From Sphingomonas sp. BGYR3 (GTDB taxonomy: Bacteria > Pseudomonadota > Alphaproteobacteria > Sphingomonadales > Sphingomonadaceae), in assembly GCF_025153455.1 (NCBI RefSeq), contig NZ_JANZNT010000002.1:558001-622000 (forward strand): a DNA stretch of 64,000 nucleotides, given 5' to 3'. How positions within the stretch are numbered: position 1 is the first letter of the stretch; each line of letters opens with the position of its first letter. Below, in pieces: positions 8,982 through 19,080 of this stretch. The position numbers and the translations under genes are program-made. Below the pieces are notes generated by a model. The model saw nothing but the letters and a program-made list of their open reading frames with translations, had not been told where the DNA came from and ran no database searches.

Positions 8982-9887
8982 CTACAGCAGGCCGGCGTCA
9001 CGATACCAGACCGCCGTTTCCGCCAGCCCCGGTTCGGTCGCAATCCGGGGCTGCCACAGGCTCGCCGGGGGGCGGGCGGTTTCCGCGACGGTCCAGTCGG
9101 GATGGCACATGTAACCGACCCGGTCGGGGGTCAGCTTGGCCCGGTCGCCCTGAACCATCCGGGCGATCTGCGCGGCCAGTGCCATGACGGGGCGGGGCAT
9201 GGACAAGGGAATGGCCCGGCCGCCCGTCGCCCGGCCCAGCGCGCGGGCGAAATCGGCATGGCTCCATCCCCGCGGCGTCTCGTCATCCGCCTCATACACC
9301 GCGCGAACGCCGACCGGCTCCAGCGCCAGCGCCAGCAACAGCCGGGCCAGGTCGTCGACATGGATGGTGGAAAACCGGCCCGGCGGGGGCAGGGGCACCA
9401 CGCCCCGCTTTGCCAGCCGGAACATCTCCAGCATCTCATGGTCGCCGGGACCGTAAATCGCGGGGGGACGCACGATGGTCCAGTCAAGGCCGCTGGCCAT
9501 CACCAGCTTGTCGCCCTCTGCCTTGGACCAGCCATAGATGGACAGGTTCGGCTCGCGCGCCGACAGCGAACTGACATGGACGAACCGGCGAACCCCCGCC
9601 GATTGCGCGGCTTCCAGCATGGCGCGGGTGCCGTCGACATTGCCCGCGACGAACCCGGCCCGGTCGGGCGCGTTGACGACGCCCGCGACATGGATGACCG
9701 CCTCTGCACCCTGAACCAGCGCGGCCAGGCTGTCCGCCCGGTCCAGCGCGCCGGGAACCCAGGTGACGCCGGGCCGCTCCGCCCGGTCCCGGCGGGTCAG
9801 CGCCCGGACGGCATGGCCGCTGTCCGTCGCCAGTTCGATCAACCGCGTGCCGACGAACCCGGTGCCTCCGGTGATCGCGACAATCAC
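8982..9887 (-). CDS. NAD(P)-dependent epimerase/dehydratase-like protein
   Basis: An extended-type short-chain dehydrogenase of 301 residues. The Rossmann motif TGGTGFVGTRL is at residues 6-16, followed by VIHVAGVV and FVHVSSLSA, and then the YxxxK catalytic pair in YGWSKAEGD. RPPAIYGPGD follows, as in NAD-dependent epimerases. Proteins of this subgroup resemble the complex I assembly/NDUFA9-like and nucleoside-sugar epimerase families; the substrate cannot be predicted. The start is GTG at 9887, overlapping the proB stop in GTGA, so it is translationally coupled to proB. The same order (proB then epimerase) suggests co-transcription rather than a role in proline synthesis. Confidence 0.78.
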   Translation of the reverse strand: MIVAITGGTGFVGTRLIELATDSGHAVRALTRRDRAERPGVTWVPGALDRADSLAALVQGAEAVIHVAGVVNAPDRAGFVAGNVDGTRAMLEAAQSAGVRRFVHVSSLSAREPNLSIYGWSKAEGDKLVMASGLDWTIVRPPAIYGPGDHEMLEMFRLAKRGVVPLPPPGRFSTIHVDDLARLLLALALEPVGVRAVYEADDETPRGWSHADFARALGRATGGRAIPLSMPRPVMALAAQIARMVQGDRAKLTPDRVGYMCHPDWTVAETARPPASLWQPRIATEPGLAETAVWYRDAGLL

Positions 9888-10996
9888 AGCATCACCAGAT
9901 GATCGCGGTGGACCAGTGCGGAACGCGGTGCATAGCCAAGGATTGCGGCCTGCTCCTCGCTCCTTTTGCCCAGCAGCCGGGCGGCATCATGCGCATCATA
10001 TTCGGAAAGGCCGCGGGCAATCGGCCCCGCCGGCCCCTCGATCGTCACCGGATCGCCCCGGAAAAACGCGCCGCGGACCGACACCGCACCTGCCGCCAAC
10101 AGGCTCTTGCCCTCGCTCAGCGCCCGCGCTGCGCCCGCATCCACGACGATGCTGCCCTTGGCCGTCAACCGCCCGGCCAGCCATGCCTTGCGCGCCCGCG
10201 CCCGCTTTTCCGGCACGAACAGCGTATGCCGCGCCTTTGCCGACAGCGGCCGGTCGACCCGGCCCGATGCGATGGCCAGCGCAACGCCGGCGCCGCACGC
10301 GATCTTTGCCGCCTCGATCTTGGACACCATGCCGCCCGATCCCATGCCGCTGGCGGATCCCCGGTCGGCCATCCCCTCGATCCCGCCATCGATCCGCTCG
10401 ACCAGCGGGATATGCACTGCGCCGGGCAGGGCGGGGTTGCGATCGTACAGGCCATCAATGTCGGACAACAGGATGACGCCCTGCGCCCCCGCCGCCTGCG
10501 CCACCCGCGCGGCCAGCCGGTCATTGTCGCCGAACCGGATTTCGGCCGTCGCCACGCTGTCATTCTCGTTGATGACCGGTACGACGTTCAGGCCCAGCAA
10601 GCGGTCCAGCGTTGCGGACGCGTTCAGATACCGCCGCCGGTCCTCAAGATCGTCCAGCGTGACCAGCATCTGCGCCGCCGTCAGCCCCTCTGCCCCCAGC
10701 ACTTCGGCCCATACCTGGCTCAGCGCGATCTGCCCGGTCGCCGCCGCAGCCTGCGCATCCTCCAGGCTGGCACGCCCGCCTTTGGCCAGGCCCAGCCGCC
10801 GCGCGCCCAGCGCAATCGCTCCGGACGACACCACGGCCACCTGCTGGCCCGCGCTGGCCCGGGCCGCAATGTCCGCCGCAATCCCCGCCAGCCAATCCCG
10901 CCGCACGCCGCCATTATCGACAAGCAGCGCCGACCCGATCTTGACGATCAGGCGGGGGCAGGATGCGGGCGGAAACAGCTGCATGGCCCAGCGCAT
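9884..10996 (-). CDS. proB: Glutamate 5-kinase
   Basis: Phosphorylates L-glutamate at the gamma carboxylate, the first step of proline synthesis. It has 370 residues in two domains: an amino-acid-kinase fold (VKIGSALLVDNGG, VSSGAIALGARRLG, NENDSVA, FGDNDRLAARVA, LLSDIDGLYDRNP and GMGSGGMVSKIEAA) and a C-terminal PUA domain from about residue 275. It is full length with all nucleotide and glutamate-binding segments present. The start could be ATG 10996 or ATG 10984; neither has a strong ribosome site. In related genomes proB usually follows obgE directly, but here an esterase gene sits between them. Confidence 0.95.
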   Translation of the reverse strand: MRWAMQLFPPASCPRLIVKIGSALLVDNGGVRRDWLAGIAADIAARASAGQQVAVVSSGAIALGARRLGLAKGGRASLEDAQAAAATGQIALSQVWAEVLGAEGLTAAQMLVTLDDLEDRRRYLNASATLDRLLGLNVVPVINENDSVATAEIRFGDNDRLAARVAQAAGAQGVILLSDIDGLYDRNPALPGAVHIPLVERIDGGIEGMADRGSASGMGSGGMVSKIEAAKIACGAGVALAIASGRVDRPLSAKARHTLFVPEKRARARKAWLAGRLTAKGSIVVDAGAARALSEGKSLLAAGAVSVRGAFFRGDPVTIEGPAGPIARGLSEYDAHDAARLLGKRSEEQAAILGYAPRSALVHRDHLVML

Positions 10997-11039
10997 ACAG
11001 GGCAGGCGGCCCCATTGGAAAGAGCGAAGGCGCTCCGCG

Positions 11040-11924
11040 TCAAAGCCGGGTTTTCAGCCAGCGATCGACGATCGGTGTCGCGGGATAATCCGCCTCGCCC
11101 AGTTTGCGGTTGATCTGCATATGCCCGATCAGGCCGCGCCCCTCGATCCCATGCAGTTCCACCGCAGTGCCGCCGCTTTTCAGCGCCTTGGCCAGCTTGC
11201 GCGACTGTTCGGTGCCGTCGCTGCGCTGAACGTGCAGGATCAGGAACGCCGGTGCATTGGGCGCGGCCGCGTGCAGGGTGGGGGACAGCGCCCGCTGCCG
11301 CGCCGGATCGGTGCCGAATGCCTGTTCATAGGTCGATTGCATCATCCGGTTGCGCCCGTCCATCTGCTGCGCAACGTCATAGGCCGCACCATCCAGGGGC
11401 ACGACGCCGCGAATGTCGCTCAGGCTGAACCCGGCAGCGCGGGCATAGGCGGGGTCGGTGCCGACCAGCGCGACCAGATGCGCACCCGCGCTATGGCCCA
11501 TCAGGATGATGCGGGCAGGATCGATGTTCAGCTGGGCCGCATTGCGCCGCGCCCAGGCAAAGGCCGCAGCGACATCGGCCGCCTGATCCTCGACCCGGTG
11601 TTCAGGGACCAGCCGGTAATTGATCGATGCCACGGCATAGCCCTGGCTCAGGAAATGGTCGACCTTGGCCGATCCGGTGGCGTTGCGTTTGTCGCCGCGC
11701 TTCCACCCGCCGCCATGCACGAACAGGATCAGCGGGGCGGGGCGGGCCGTCCCTTCGGCCCTCCAGACGTCCAGCTTCTGCTTGTCATCCTGGCCATAGG
11801 CCCGCTCGACCGGGCGATTGCGCTCGGTCCGCCCTTCGGCCCGTTCCTGTTCCGCTGCGCGCGTCATCGCAATCGGCGACAGCGCAATCCCTGCCATCAC
11901 CGTTGCTGCAACCAGCATCCGCAT
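11040..11924 (-). CDS. Exported alpha/beta-hydrolase (esterase)
   Basis: A 294-residue hydrolase of the BD-FAE/carboxylesterase group. Residues 1-23 look like a signal peptide. The oxyanion motif HGGGW is at residues 70-74, the nucleophile is Ser145 in GHSAGAH, and the late His in LIGHMQINRK is the likely catalytic His. GVVPLDGAAYD and a long cap follow the feruloyl-esterase-like pattern. GGGAGG-like Shine-Dalgarno (GGGAGG, 8 bases before ATG 11924) supports the start. It lies between obgE and proB in the same direction. The substrate is unknown; a short acyl or aryl ester is typical for the family. Confidence 0.8.
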   Translation of the reverse strand: MRMLVAATVMAGIALSPIAMTRAAEQERAEGRTERNRPVERAYGQDDKQKLDVWRAEGTARPAPLILFVHGGGWKRGDKRNATGSAKVDHFLSQGYAVASINYRLVPEHRVEDQAADVAAAFAWARRNAAQLNIDPARIILMGHSAGAHLVALVGTDPAYARAAGFSLSDIRGVVPLDGAAYDVAQQMDGRNRMMQSTYEQAFGTDPARQRALSPTLHAAAPNAPAFLILHVQRSDGTEQSRKLAKALKSGGTAVELHGIEGRGLIGHMQINRKLGEADYPATPIVDRWLKTRL

Positions 11925-11995
11925 GATTCGACCTCCCCTTCGTTACGAAGGCGGTTTGATCGCTCAATCTTGCTGAATATTGGCTTTACGGGCGA

Positions 11996-13090
<1,095 letters not shown>

Positions 13091-13711
13091 TCACACCGCC
13101 GTCTTGCCCTCATGCGCAGCCAGCAGCATCCGCGCCGCCAGTTCCCGCGCCTTCTCGCGGGGCAGGCCAAGCGCGCGGGCCATCGGCGCCCCCAGCAGCG
13201 CATCGCCCAGCGCCATCAGTACCAGGCTGAGTGTTTCCTCGTGCAGCGAATGGCTTTCGCTGAAATGGCTGTCCGTCGCCAGTTCGTCGACCAGCCGGTG
13301 GATCGCCTCAAGGATCGGATCCAGCGCATCCTCGTTCCCGGACAGGATCATCCAGCTGGCCAGCGCGCCCGCACCTTCGGAGTCAAAGGCATCGAAGGTC
13401 AGATCGACGACCTCGCGCGGATTCTGGTCCCCCTCGCGCGAACGGACGACCGCTGCGCCGATCTTGGTGGTGATCGTTTCCGCCAGATGCTCGATCAGTG
13501 CCCGCTGCAGCCCGGCCGCACTGCCGAAATGGTGGAGCAGATTGGCATGGGTGCGCCCGATCCGCGCGGCCACCGCCTTCAGCGTCACGGCCTGTGGTCC
13601 CATTTCCATCAGCAGCGCGCGGGCAGCCTCGATCGCCGCTTCGCGCGATTCTTCGGGGCTAAGGCGGCGACGGGCGGCGGCCGGGTTCAACGTGGCGATT
13701 TCTACGGTCAT
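13091..13711 (-). CDS. TetR/AcrR family transcriptional regulator
   Basis: A 206-residue DNA-binding regulator. The N-terminal helix-turn-helix covers about residues 20-65 (REAAIEAARALLMEMGPQAVTLKAVAARIG, then THANLLHHFGSAAGLQRALIEH). The remainder is the variable ligand-binding and dimerisation domain. It lies between the GNAT gene and obgE in the same direction, 45 bp before obgE. The ligand and target are unknown; no dyad obvious enough to call an operator was found next to it. The start ATG 13711 (MTVEIATLNPA) gives the usual TetR N-terminus; an upstream Met at 13762 would add a basic non-homologous extension. Confidence 0.85.
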   Translation of the reverse strand: MTVEIATLNPAAARRRLSPEESREAAIEAARALLMEMGPQAVTLKAVAARIGRTHANLLHHFGSAAGLQRALIEHLAETITTKIGAAVVRSREGDQNPREVVDLTFDAFDSEGAGALASWMILSGNEDALDPILEAIHRLVDELATDSHFSESHSLHEETLSLVLMALGDALLGAPMARALGLPREKARELAARMLLAAHEGKTAV

Positions 13712-13778
13712 TACCCGCGATATGTGGCCCAAACCGGCGCGGAAGGCAAAGCGCCAATGCACCGGTTCGGGCCGCGCA

Positions 13779-14339
13779 TCACGCCGCCATCTGTGCCAGC
13801 GGTCGATCGTCGTCCGTCTGCTGTTCCGCCGTCAGGGACAGCGCCATGTCGATGCATTCGGCATGGCCCTGCCGCGCGGTGGACCAGCCGGGGGAACGCC
13901 CGGTCGGCGTAAAGCCCAACCGGGCCAGCACCCGGCCCGATGCGGGATTGTCGATGAAATGGCTGGCGGTCAGACGGCGTACGCCCATGGTGCGGGCCAG
14001 CGCGATGACGGCATGGCCCGCTTCGGTCGCATAGCCCCGACCCCAGGCCTGCGGAGTCAGCCAGTATCCGAACTCTGTCGGCCGATCCTCGAAGGGGCCA
14101 TAGCCGATGCCCCCGATGATCGGTGCAGCATCGCCGTCGCGCGAACAGATCAGAAAGGACGCGGCATCCCGCCGGGCCTGCATCTGGCCTAGAAACGCCT
14201 GTGCATCCGCAATGCCATAGGGCCATGGCGCGCGCGACAGGTGGCGCACCACGTCCCAATGACCCATGGCGTGGGCGAGTTCGGCCGCATCGTCGGTCCA
14301 GCCGGGACGCAGCATCAGCCGTTGTGTACGCACGAACAT
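13779..14339 (-). CDS. GNAT acetyltransferase, RimJ/RimL type
   Basis: A 186-residue N-acetyltransferase. It starts with the RimJ-like FVRTQRLMLRPGW, has GGIGYGPF and EFGYWLTPQAWGRGYATEAGHAVIALA (acetyl-CoA pyrophosphate loop within WGRGYATEA), and then SHFIDNPASGRVLARLGF, the AA-N-S-R-V-L-x-K-L-G-F-type signature. These features place it with the Acetyltransf_3 group that acetylates protein N-termini or small amines. An AGGAGAG ribosome site precedes ATG 14339, which rules out the longer frame. It sits between the rplU-rpmA terminator and the TetR gene. Adjacency to rpmA may hint at a ribosomal protein substrate, but this is speculation. Confidence 0.85.
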   Translation of the reverse strand: MFVRTQRLMLRPGWTDDAAELAHAMGHWDVVRHLSRAPWPYGIADAQAFLGQMQARRDAASFLICSRDGDAAPIIGGIGYGPFEDRPTEFGYWLTPQAWGRGYATEAGHAVIALARTMGVRRLTASHFIDNPASGRVLARLGFTPTGRSPGWSTARQGHAECIDMALSLTAEQQTDDDRPLAQMAA

Positions 14340-14424
14340 CGGGCACTCTCCTCTGCTCTGTTGCCCGCCCCATGAACGTCGGAAATGACGTTTTGGGGTC
14401 AGCAGCCGAAGGGGAGGGAGCAAT

Positions 14425-14456
14425 AAAAAAGGGAGCCGGGGCGACCCGTCTCCCTT
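14425..14456 (-). terminator. Rho-independent terminator after rplU-rpmA
   Basis: On the minus strand AAGGGAG and CTCCCTT arms flank a GC-rich loop that can itself pair, and the hairpin runs straight into a T-tract (six A residues at 14425-14430 on the plus strand). It lies about 70 bp past the rpmA stop. A second hairpin (CCGGGT at 14488-14493, ACCCGG at 14508-14513) lies between the stop codon and this terminator. Confidence 0.8.
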
Positions 14457-14527
14457 GTTTGCTGGTTTCTCCGTTGCCGGGGAAACTCCGGGTCGTCCTG
14501 GTGGACAACCCGGCTGGTTGTCCGATG

Positions 14528-14797
14528 TTATTCGGCGGCCTCTGCAATCATGTCCACCGACGCGAACTTGCGACCAAGCTTGCCTTCGCGGAACGATACG
14601 CGGCCATCGACGAGCGCGAAAAGGGTATGGTCCTTGCCCATGCCCACATTGGTGCCCGGATAGAATTTGGTGCCGCGCTGGCGCACGATGATGTTGCCGG
14701 CGACCACTTCCTGGCCACCGAACTTCTTCACGCCAAGACGCCGGCCTGCCGAATCACGACCGTTGCGCGACGAGCCGCCTGCCTTCTTATGTGCCAT
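14528..14797 (-). CDS. rpmA: 50S ribosomal protein L27
   Basis: An 89-residue ribosomal protein located near the peptidyl-transferase centre. The sequence [22 protein letters not shown] is the family signature N-terminus, followed by [41 protein letters not shown] core and a short acidic C-terminus. There is no N-terminal extension of the Firmicutes kind that would need cleavage. A strong GAGGAG site precedes the ATG, and it lies 30 bp after rplU in one operon. Confidence 0.98.
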   Translation of the reverse strand: MAHKKAGGSSRNGRDSAGRRLGVKKFGGQEVVAGNIIVRQRGTKFYPGTNVGMGKDHTLFALVDGRVSFREGKLGRKFASVDMIAEAAE

Positions 14798-14827
14798 GAC
14801 CTATACTCCTCGTGTCTCGTGTGGGGC

Positions 14828-15202
14828 TCAGGCTTCCGCGGCCGGGGCTTCTGCCTCGGCGGGAGCGGCCTCTGCCTTCTTGGCCTTGGCGGCCTTCTTC
14901 TTCGCTTCGCCGATGGCAACGATCTTCAGGATCGTGTGCTGCTGGCGGTGGCCGTTCTTGCGGCGATAATTGTGGCGGCGGCGCTTCTTGAAGACGATAA
15001 CCTTCTCGCCCTTCGCCTGGGCAATCACCTCGGCGGTGACGGTCAGGCCGTCCACCGGCTTCAGCTCGCTGCCTTCACCGGCGAGCAGAACGTCGCCCAG
15101 CGTGACCGACGAACCGGCCTCGCCCTCGATCTTTTCGACGACGATCTTGTCTCCTGCGGCAACGCGATACTGCTTGCCGCCCGTGCGTACGACTGCGAAC
15201 AT
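14828..15202 (-). CDS. rplU: 50S ribosomal protein L21 with Ala/Lys/Glu-rich tail
   Basis: A large-subunit ribosomal protein of 124 residues. The core ([20 protein letters not shown], then [20 protein letters not shown], the L21 signature) takes up the first 103 or so residues. The last 20 are a low-complexity extension rich in Ala, Glu and Lys that is common in alphaproteobacterial L21. The start at Met 15202 is set by homology; the open frame continues six codons further upstream without support. It is the first gene of the rplU-rpmA operon. Confidence 0.97.
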   Translation of the reverse strand: MFAVVRTGGKQYRVAAGDKIVVEKIEGEAGSSVTLGDVLLAGEGSELKPVDGLTVTAEVIAQAKGEKVIVFKKRRRHNYRRKNGHRQQHTILKIVAIGEAKKKAAKAKKAEAAPAEAEAPAAEA

Positions 15203-15344
15203 TTTCCGGCGATTTCCCAATATAATCTATGCCGCGACGCCAGGGGCTCCGCGGGTGAGCGGGCCAGCTATGCGATGGGGGGCGGAAAGTCAACCGATCA
15301 GGCACGATTTCCCGCTATTCGGACGACATCGTGCATCGTCCACG

Positions 15345-15371
15345 AAAAAGCGGCGGGATTGCTCCCGCCGC
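15345..15371 (-). terminator. Rho-independent terminator of the TonB receptor gene
   Basis: On the minus strand a perfect 9-bp stem (GCGGCGGGA paired with TCCCGCCGC, four-base loop) ends in five T residues at 15345-15349. It lies 22 bp past the stop codon of the upstream TonB-dependent receptor and insulates it from rplU. Confidence 0.88.
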
Positions 15372-15392
15372 CCTTCGTCCGTTCAGCCCCGA

Positions 15393-18089
15393 TCAGAAGC
15401 TGAGATTGAGGCGCGCGTAATAAAAGCCGCCATTGATCCCGATCGGCGAATCGTCGGGATAGACGGTACCCGCAATCGTCCCGCCAGTGAACGGATACCA
15501 GTTCTGGACCGGGATATTGTTGGCTGTCGGACCGTTCAGCCCGGTCGCCCGGTAATTCCGGTCCGGATAGTTGTTGAGCAGGTTTTCCGCACCCACTGCA
15601 AACCGCGCCCAAGGCGTGATCTGGATGCCGGTTTCGACGTCGAACGTCCATTCCGATCCGATCACCAGATCGCCGCCATCGGCCGGCAGTGCAAAGCTGG
15701 TATATTTGTCGAAATAATTCGCCCGTAGGACGATGGTCGTCGGCCCGTTGGTGTAGGTTTCGGTGATGTTGCCGCGGAATTTCGGCAGCCCGTTTTCGAT
15801 ATTCCCTTCGCGGACCCGATCGATCAGCGTCAGCTGGCCGAAGATGGGGCCAGCATTGATGGTGTCGGCGCGGGTCACCTCGGTCTTGTTGTAATTGCCC
15901 GCCACGGTCGTGTTGAACCGGCCGATGTCGGTGTTCAGCACATAATTGGCGACTACGTCGACACCCTGTGTCCGGGTGGCGAAGGCGTTGGTGAAATAGC
16001 GCAGTCGGCCGAGCGATTCTGCGTTGGCGACATTCGCGTCGCGCAGCGCCTGGCGCCGGGCCTCGGTATTGATTTCGATGTTCCCGGTAAGGCCGATGCG
16101 GTCATCCACCTCGATATTATAGTAATCAATGGTCACCGACAGCGCCGATGTCGGCGTGAACACCACACCTGCCGAATAGTTTTTCGACGTTTCCGGGGTC
16201 AGCGGCGTAGCGCCGGCCGCCTGGGCCGCTGCGGTGGCCACAGGATAGATGGCCGATTCGATCGGATTGGCGCCCGAAAATGCCGTGGCGACGTTCGTGG
16301 TGAACAGCTGGCCCGGTGTCGGCGCCCGGAAGCCCGTGCTGGCCGCGCCGCGGATGGCAAGGGCAGGGCTGAACTCATAGCGCGCCGTCGCCTTCCAGTT
16401 GGTCGTGGTGCCGAACCCGTCGAAGTTTTCGTGCCGGACCGCGCCAGACAGCGACAGCCCCTCGATCAGATCGACTTCCAGTTCGCCGTAAATGGCGTAG
16501 CTGTTCCGCCCCTGATTGATCGTTGAATCCGGGCCATAGCCAGGAAAGCCGTTCGACCCGAGCTGCTGGGCGGTATTGGTCCGGATGACGCCATTCGCGT
16601 CGCGGAAGCTTTGCAGGCCATAAGGCCCGATCGCATAGGAAGCGGGATCGCCCAGCGAGATCTGATACGCCTCGTTCCGATGTTCGCCGCCGAATGCGAT
16701 CGTCAGGTCCGATGCCAGCCCCAGATCGACCGGATAGGTGAAGTCGGCGTTGAAGTTCGTTTCACGCTGGGTCAACCGACCCATATAGAAATCGAACGGC
16801 GAATCCGGGCCAAGCGACGGATTGAGCGTGTTCGTCATGTAATAGTCGATCGAGTTCTCGCCATAACTGGCCGAGACATCGAAGTTCAGGCCGCCAAGGT
16901 TGCCGCGCAGGCCGCCAACCGTCGACAGGTCCTTTACCGTGCCGAAAAAGCGCGGGGTAAAGCCCAGCGGATAGATGCTGTTGAAATTGAACGTCGGGCC
17001 GGTCCCGTCATAGACGGGCCGACCCCGCGCATCCGTCAGGCCGGGGATGACGCGGGTATAGAGCGTGTTGAAGATGCCGCCCGCCGCGCCATAGGTCGTC
17101 GGGTTGCCGAACTGGTTGGGGCCAGTGAACGGCACAGGCTGACGATAGTTGAAATCGCCCTCCTGATTCGACTGTCCCATATTGCCGAAGAAATAGACCT
17201 CGACATCGTCAGTGACGGAAAAGCCGGCGTTCAGGAATCCGCGATACGCCTCGACCTTCGGGTCGCCCCAAATCTGAACGGGATTACGGATGCCGCCATA
17301 TACGGCCGGGTTGCTCTGCGCCAGCAACAGGGCGCCGGGCCGCTGGACGCCGCGGCTCGTCTGTTCCGACTTCAGATATTCGAAGGCGACGGTCGTGTAA
17401 TTGCCCTCGGGCAGCGGCAGGCCGTATTTCAGCGCCACCTGATAGCTTTCGCCATCGCCGCGAAAGGTCTGGCCGACGCGGGTGTTCACTTCCAGCCCGG
17501 CATCGCGCTTCAGGCCATAGTTGATGACCCCCGCGATCGCGTCCGACCCGTATTGCGCGGCCGCGCCGTCGCGCAGCACTTCGATCCGTTCAATGGCGAT
17601 GGTCGGAATCTGGGCAAGGTCGGGGCCCTGTGCGCCCGCGGCAAGGCTGCCGCCGCCGATCTGCACCAGCGCGGCGCGATGCCGACGCTTGCCGTTGACG
17701 AGCACCAGGATCTGATCTGGCGGAAGGCCGCGAAGGGTCGGCGGTCGGACAAAGGTCGATCCGTCCGCGATGGCGAACCGCGCGACGTTGAACGACGGGA
17801 CCAGGTTGCGCAGCAGGTTGTTCATGTCGCCGGACGCCTGGGTTTCCAGCGTCTGCGCAGAAAACACGTCGATGGGGACGGCGGATTGCGTGACGGTGCG
17901 GTCGGTCCGCCGGGTGCCGGTAACGATGATCGATTCGTCCTGGGGCGTTTCCTGGACGACCGGTTCGGCCGTGTCGGTCGGCTCGTCCGCCACCGGATCG
18001 GCGGCGAAGGGTTCGGCCCATGCAGTTGTGGGCAATGCCCACAGGCTCGCGATCGCGAGCGCGCGCATGGAAATGGATCGTGCAATCAT
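15393..18089 (-). CDS. TonB-dependent outer-membrane receptor
   Basis: An 898-residue active transporter of the outer membrane. It has a signal peptide (residues 1-26, ending AWA), a TonB-box-like IIVTGTRR near residue 53, a plug domain (VPIDVFSAQTLETQASGDMNNLLRNLVPSFNV to about residue 180, with IERIEVLRDGAAAQYGSDAIAGVINY) and a long beta-barrel ending in an aromatic residue (YARLNLSF). The RDGAAAQYGSDAIAGVIN plug signature and the overall length match the large sphingomonad receptors often linked to carbohydrate or small organic ligands rather than classical siderophore receptors; the ligand is not predictable. ATG 18089 has GGGGAG six bases upstream. It is monocistronic, with no partner transport genes or regulator next to it. 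Confidence 0.9.
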   Translation of the reverse strand: MIARSISMRALAIASLWALPTTAWAEPFAADPVADEPTDTAEPVVQETPQDESIIVTGTRRTDRTVTQSAVPIDVFSAQTLETQASGDMNNLLRNLVPSFNVARFAIADGSTFVRPPTLRGLPPDQILVLVNGKRRHRAALVQIGGGSLAAGAQGPDLAQIPTIAIERIEVLRDGAAAQYGSDAIAGVINYGLKRDAGLEVNTRVGQTFRGDGESYQVALKYGLPLPEGNYTTVAFEYLKSEQTSRGVQRPGALLLAQSNPAVYGGIRNPVQIWGDPKVEAYRGFLNAGFSVTDDVEVYFFGNMGQSNQEGDFNYRQPVPFTGPNQFGNPTTYGAAGGIFNTLYTRVIPGLTDARGRPVYDGTGPTFNFNSIYPLGFTPRFFGTVKDLSTVGGLRGNLGGLNFDVSASYGENSIDYYMTNTLNPSLGPDSPFDFYMGRLTQRETNFNADFTYPVDLGLASDLTIAFGGEHRNEAYQISLGDPASYAIGPYGLQSFRDANGVIRTNTAQQLGSNGFPGYGPDSTINQGRNSYAIYGELEVDLIEGLSLSGAVRHENFDGFGTTTNWKATARYEFSPALAIRGAASTGFRAPTPGQLFTTNVATAFSGANPIESAIYPVATAAAQAAGATPLTPETSKNYSAGVVFTPTSALSVTIDYYNIEVDDRIGLTGNIEINTEARRQALRDANVANAESLGRLRYFTNAFATRTQGVDVVANYVLNTDIGRFNTTVAGNYNKTEVTRADTINAGPIFGQLTLIDRVREGNIENGLPKFRGNITETYTNGPTTIVLRANYFDKYTSFALPADGGDLVIGSEWTFDVETGIQITPWARFAVGAENLLNNYPDRNYRATGLNGPTANNIPVQNWYPFTGGTIAGTVYPDDSPIGINGGFYYARLNLSF

Positions 18090-18211
18090 CAAAGCTCCCC
18101 TTTGTGTTCTGCTAAGTCGTAGAAAACAGGAGCCTTTCCGATCCTCTCTTTTTCTATTCTGTCTGTCGTTTCATCGCTGGTTCCTGCTGCTGGTTTCTTT
18201 TGGTTATCGGT

Positions 18212-18769
18212 TCATTCGCCGATCGGGCGGCGCATCGGCACAAAGCGCAGCGTCACACCGTCATGGTCGAAAAGCTGTTCCTCGCCCGCCACAAATCCGT
18301 GTCGGGCGTAAAAAGGCACGCCGGGCAGCGTCGCCATCAGCGCAAGAGCGGTAAAGCCCTCCGCTGACGCTGCTGCGATGCAATGGTTCAACAGCATCCG
18401 GCCGACCCCCTGCCGGGCACATTCGGGCGCCACGAAAAAGGCGCGAATCCGCGCTGCCTCGGTGGCGGGCGACAGCAGGCGATCCGTGCGGCCGCCGGCC
18501 TGGTCCCCGCCGAACAGCGTCGCCCGGCGGCTCCATCCGCCACAGGCAACGGGCTGCCCATCGCCATTGGTGATGCAGTAATAGGTGCCGTCTTCGATCA
18601 GCCGGCTGTCGACGCCGAACACCTTGCGGATCGCGGTTTCGGTTTCGGCGGCGTTGTAATAGCCGTGGCTCAACCCACGGGCCGAGCGGGCGATCAGATC
18701 GTTGAGTGTGGGAATGTCATCGCGTCGCGCGGTCCTGATCGTCAGAACGGGCGAAGCGGCGCCGATCAT
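18212..18769 (-). CDS. GNAT acetyltransferase
   Basis: A 185-residue Acetyltransf_1 protein. TIRTARRDDIPTLNDLIARSA is the first beta-alpha unit, IRAFFVAPECARQGVGRMLLNHC carries the acetyl-CoA binding Q/RxxGxG/A loop, and ALMATLPGVPFYARHGFVAGEE is the final GNAT segment. It differs from the RimJ-type GNAT elsewhere in the window. The substrate is unknown; the closest general families act on amines or small molecules. A perfect 9-bp inverted repeat lies just in front of its start codon. Confidence 0.82.
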   Translation of the reverse strand: MIGAASPVLTIRTARRDDIPTLNDLIARSARGLSHGYYNAAETETAIRKVFGVDSRLIEDGTYYCITNGDGQPVACGGWSRRATLFGGDQAGGRTDRLLSPATEAARIRAFFVAPECARQGVGRMLLNHCIAAASAEGFTALALMATLPGVPFYARHGFVAGEEQLFDHDGVTLRFVPMRRPIGE

Positions 18770-19080
18770 TGGGCGGGTGCGCCATTGGTGCGCGGCGGCG
18801 CACCCCTGCTACTGTCATGGCTGGTCCAGTATCGCATCCGGCCCGATCCCCATCGTTGCAGCGGAATGATCATCCGCCGCAGTCCCCGTGCCCCGCCATC
18901 CTCTCACGCTTTGGTCTGGTTTCTGGCCGATTGCCGCAACACCCGGCGGCACAGAATCAACCGTGCAGTCATGGTTACGTAACAATGACGCACTGCGCAA
19001 CCCGCTGCTGCAGTGCAGCGATCAACGGGTTATGGGTGTTGCCAATCTGCCGCGGTCGGGCGGGAAGGTGCCCCGGAAAC
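18770..19080. other. 311-bp intergenic region with an inverted repeat
   Basis: No credible gene was found here between hspQ and the GNAT gene, both on the minus strand. It holds a perfect 9-bp inverted repeat, GGGTGCGCC at 18775-18783 and GGCGCACCC at 18797-18805, separated by 13 bases, directly upstream of the GNAT start codon. Neither side has a T-run, so it is not a standard terminator. A more AT-rich stretch near 18970-18985 (GGTTACGTAACAATG) could belong to a promoter. The remainder shows nothing recognisable. Confidence 0.5.
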
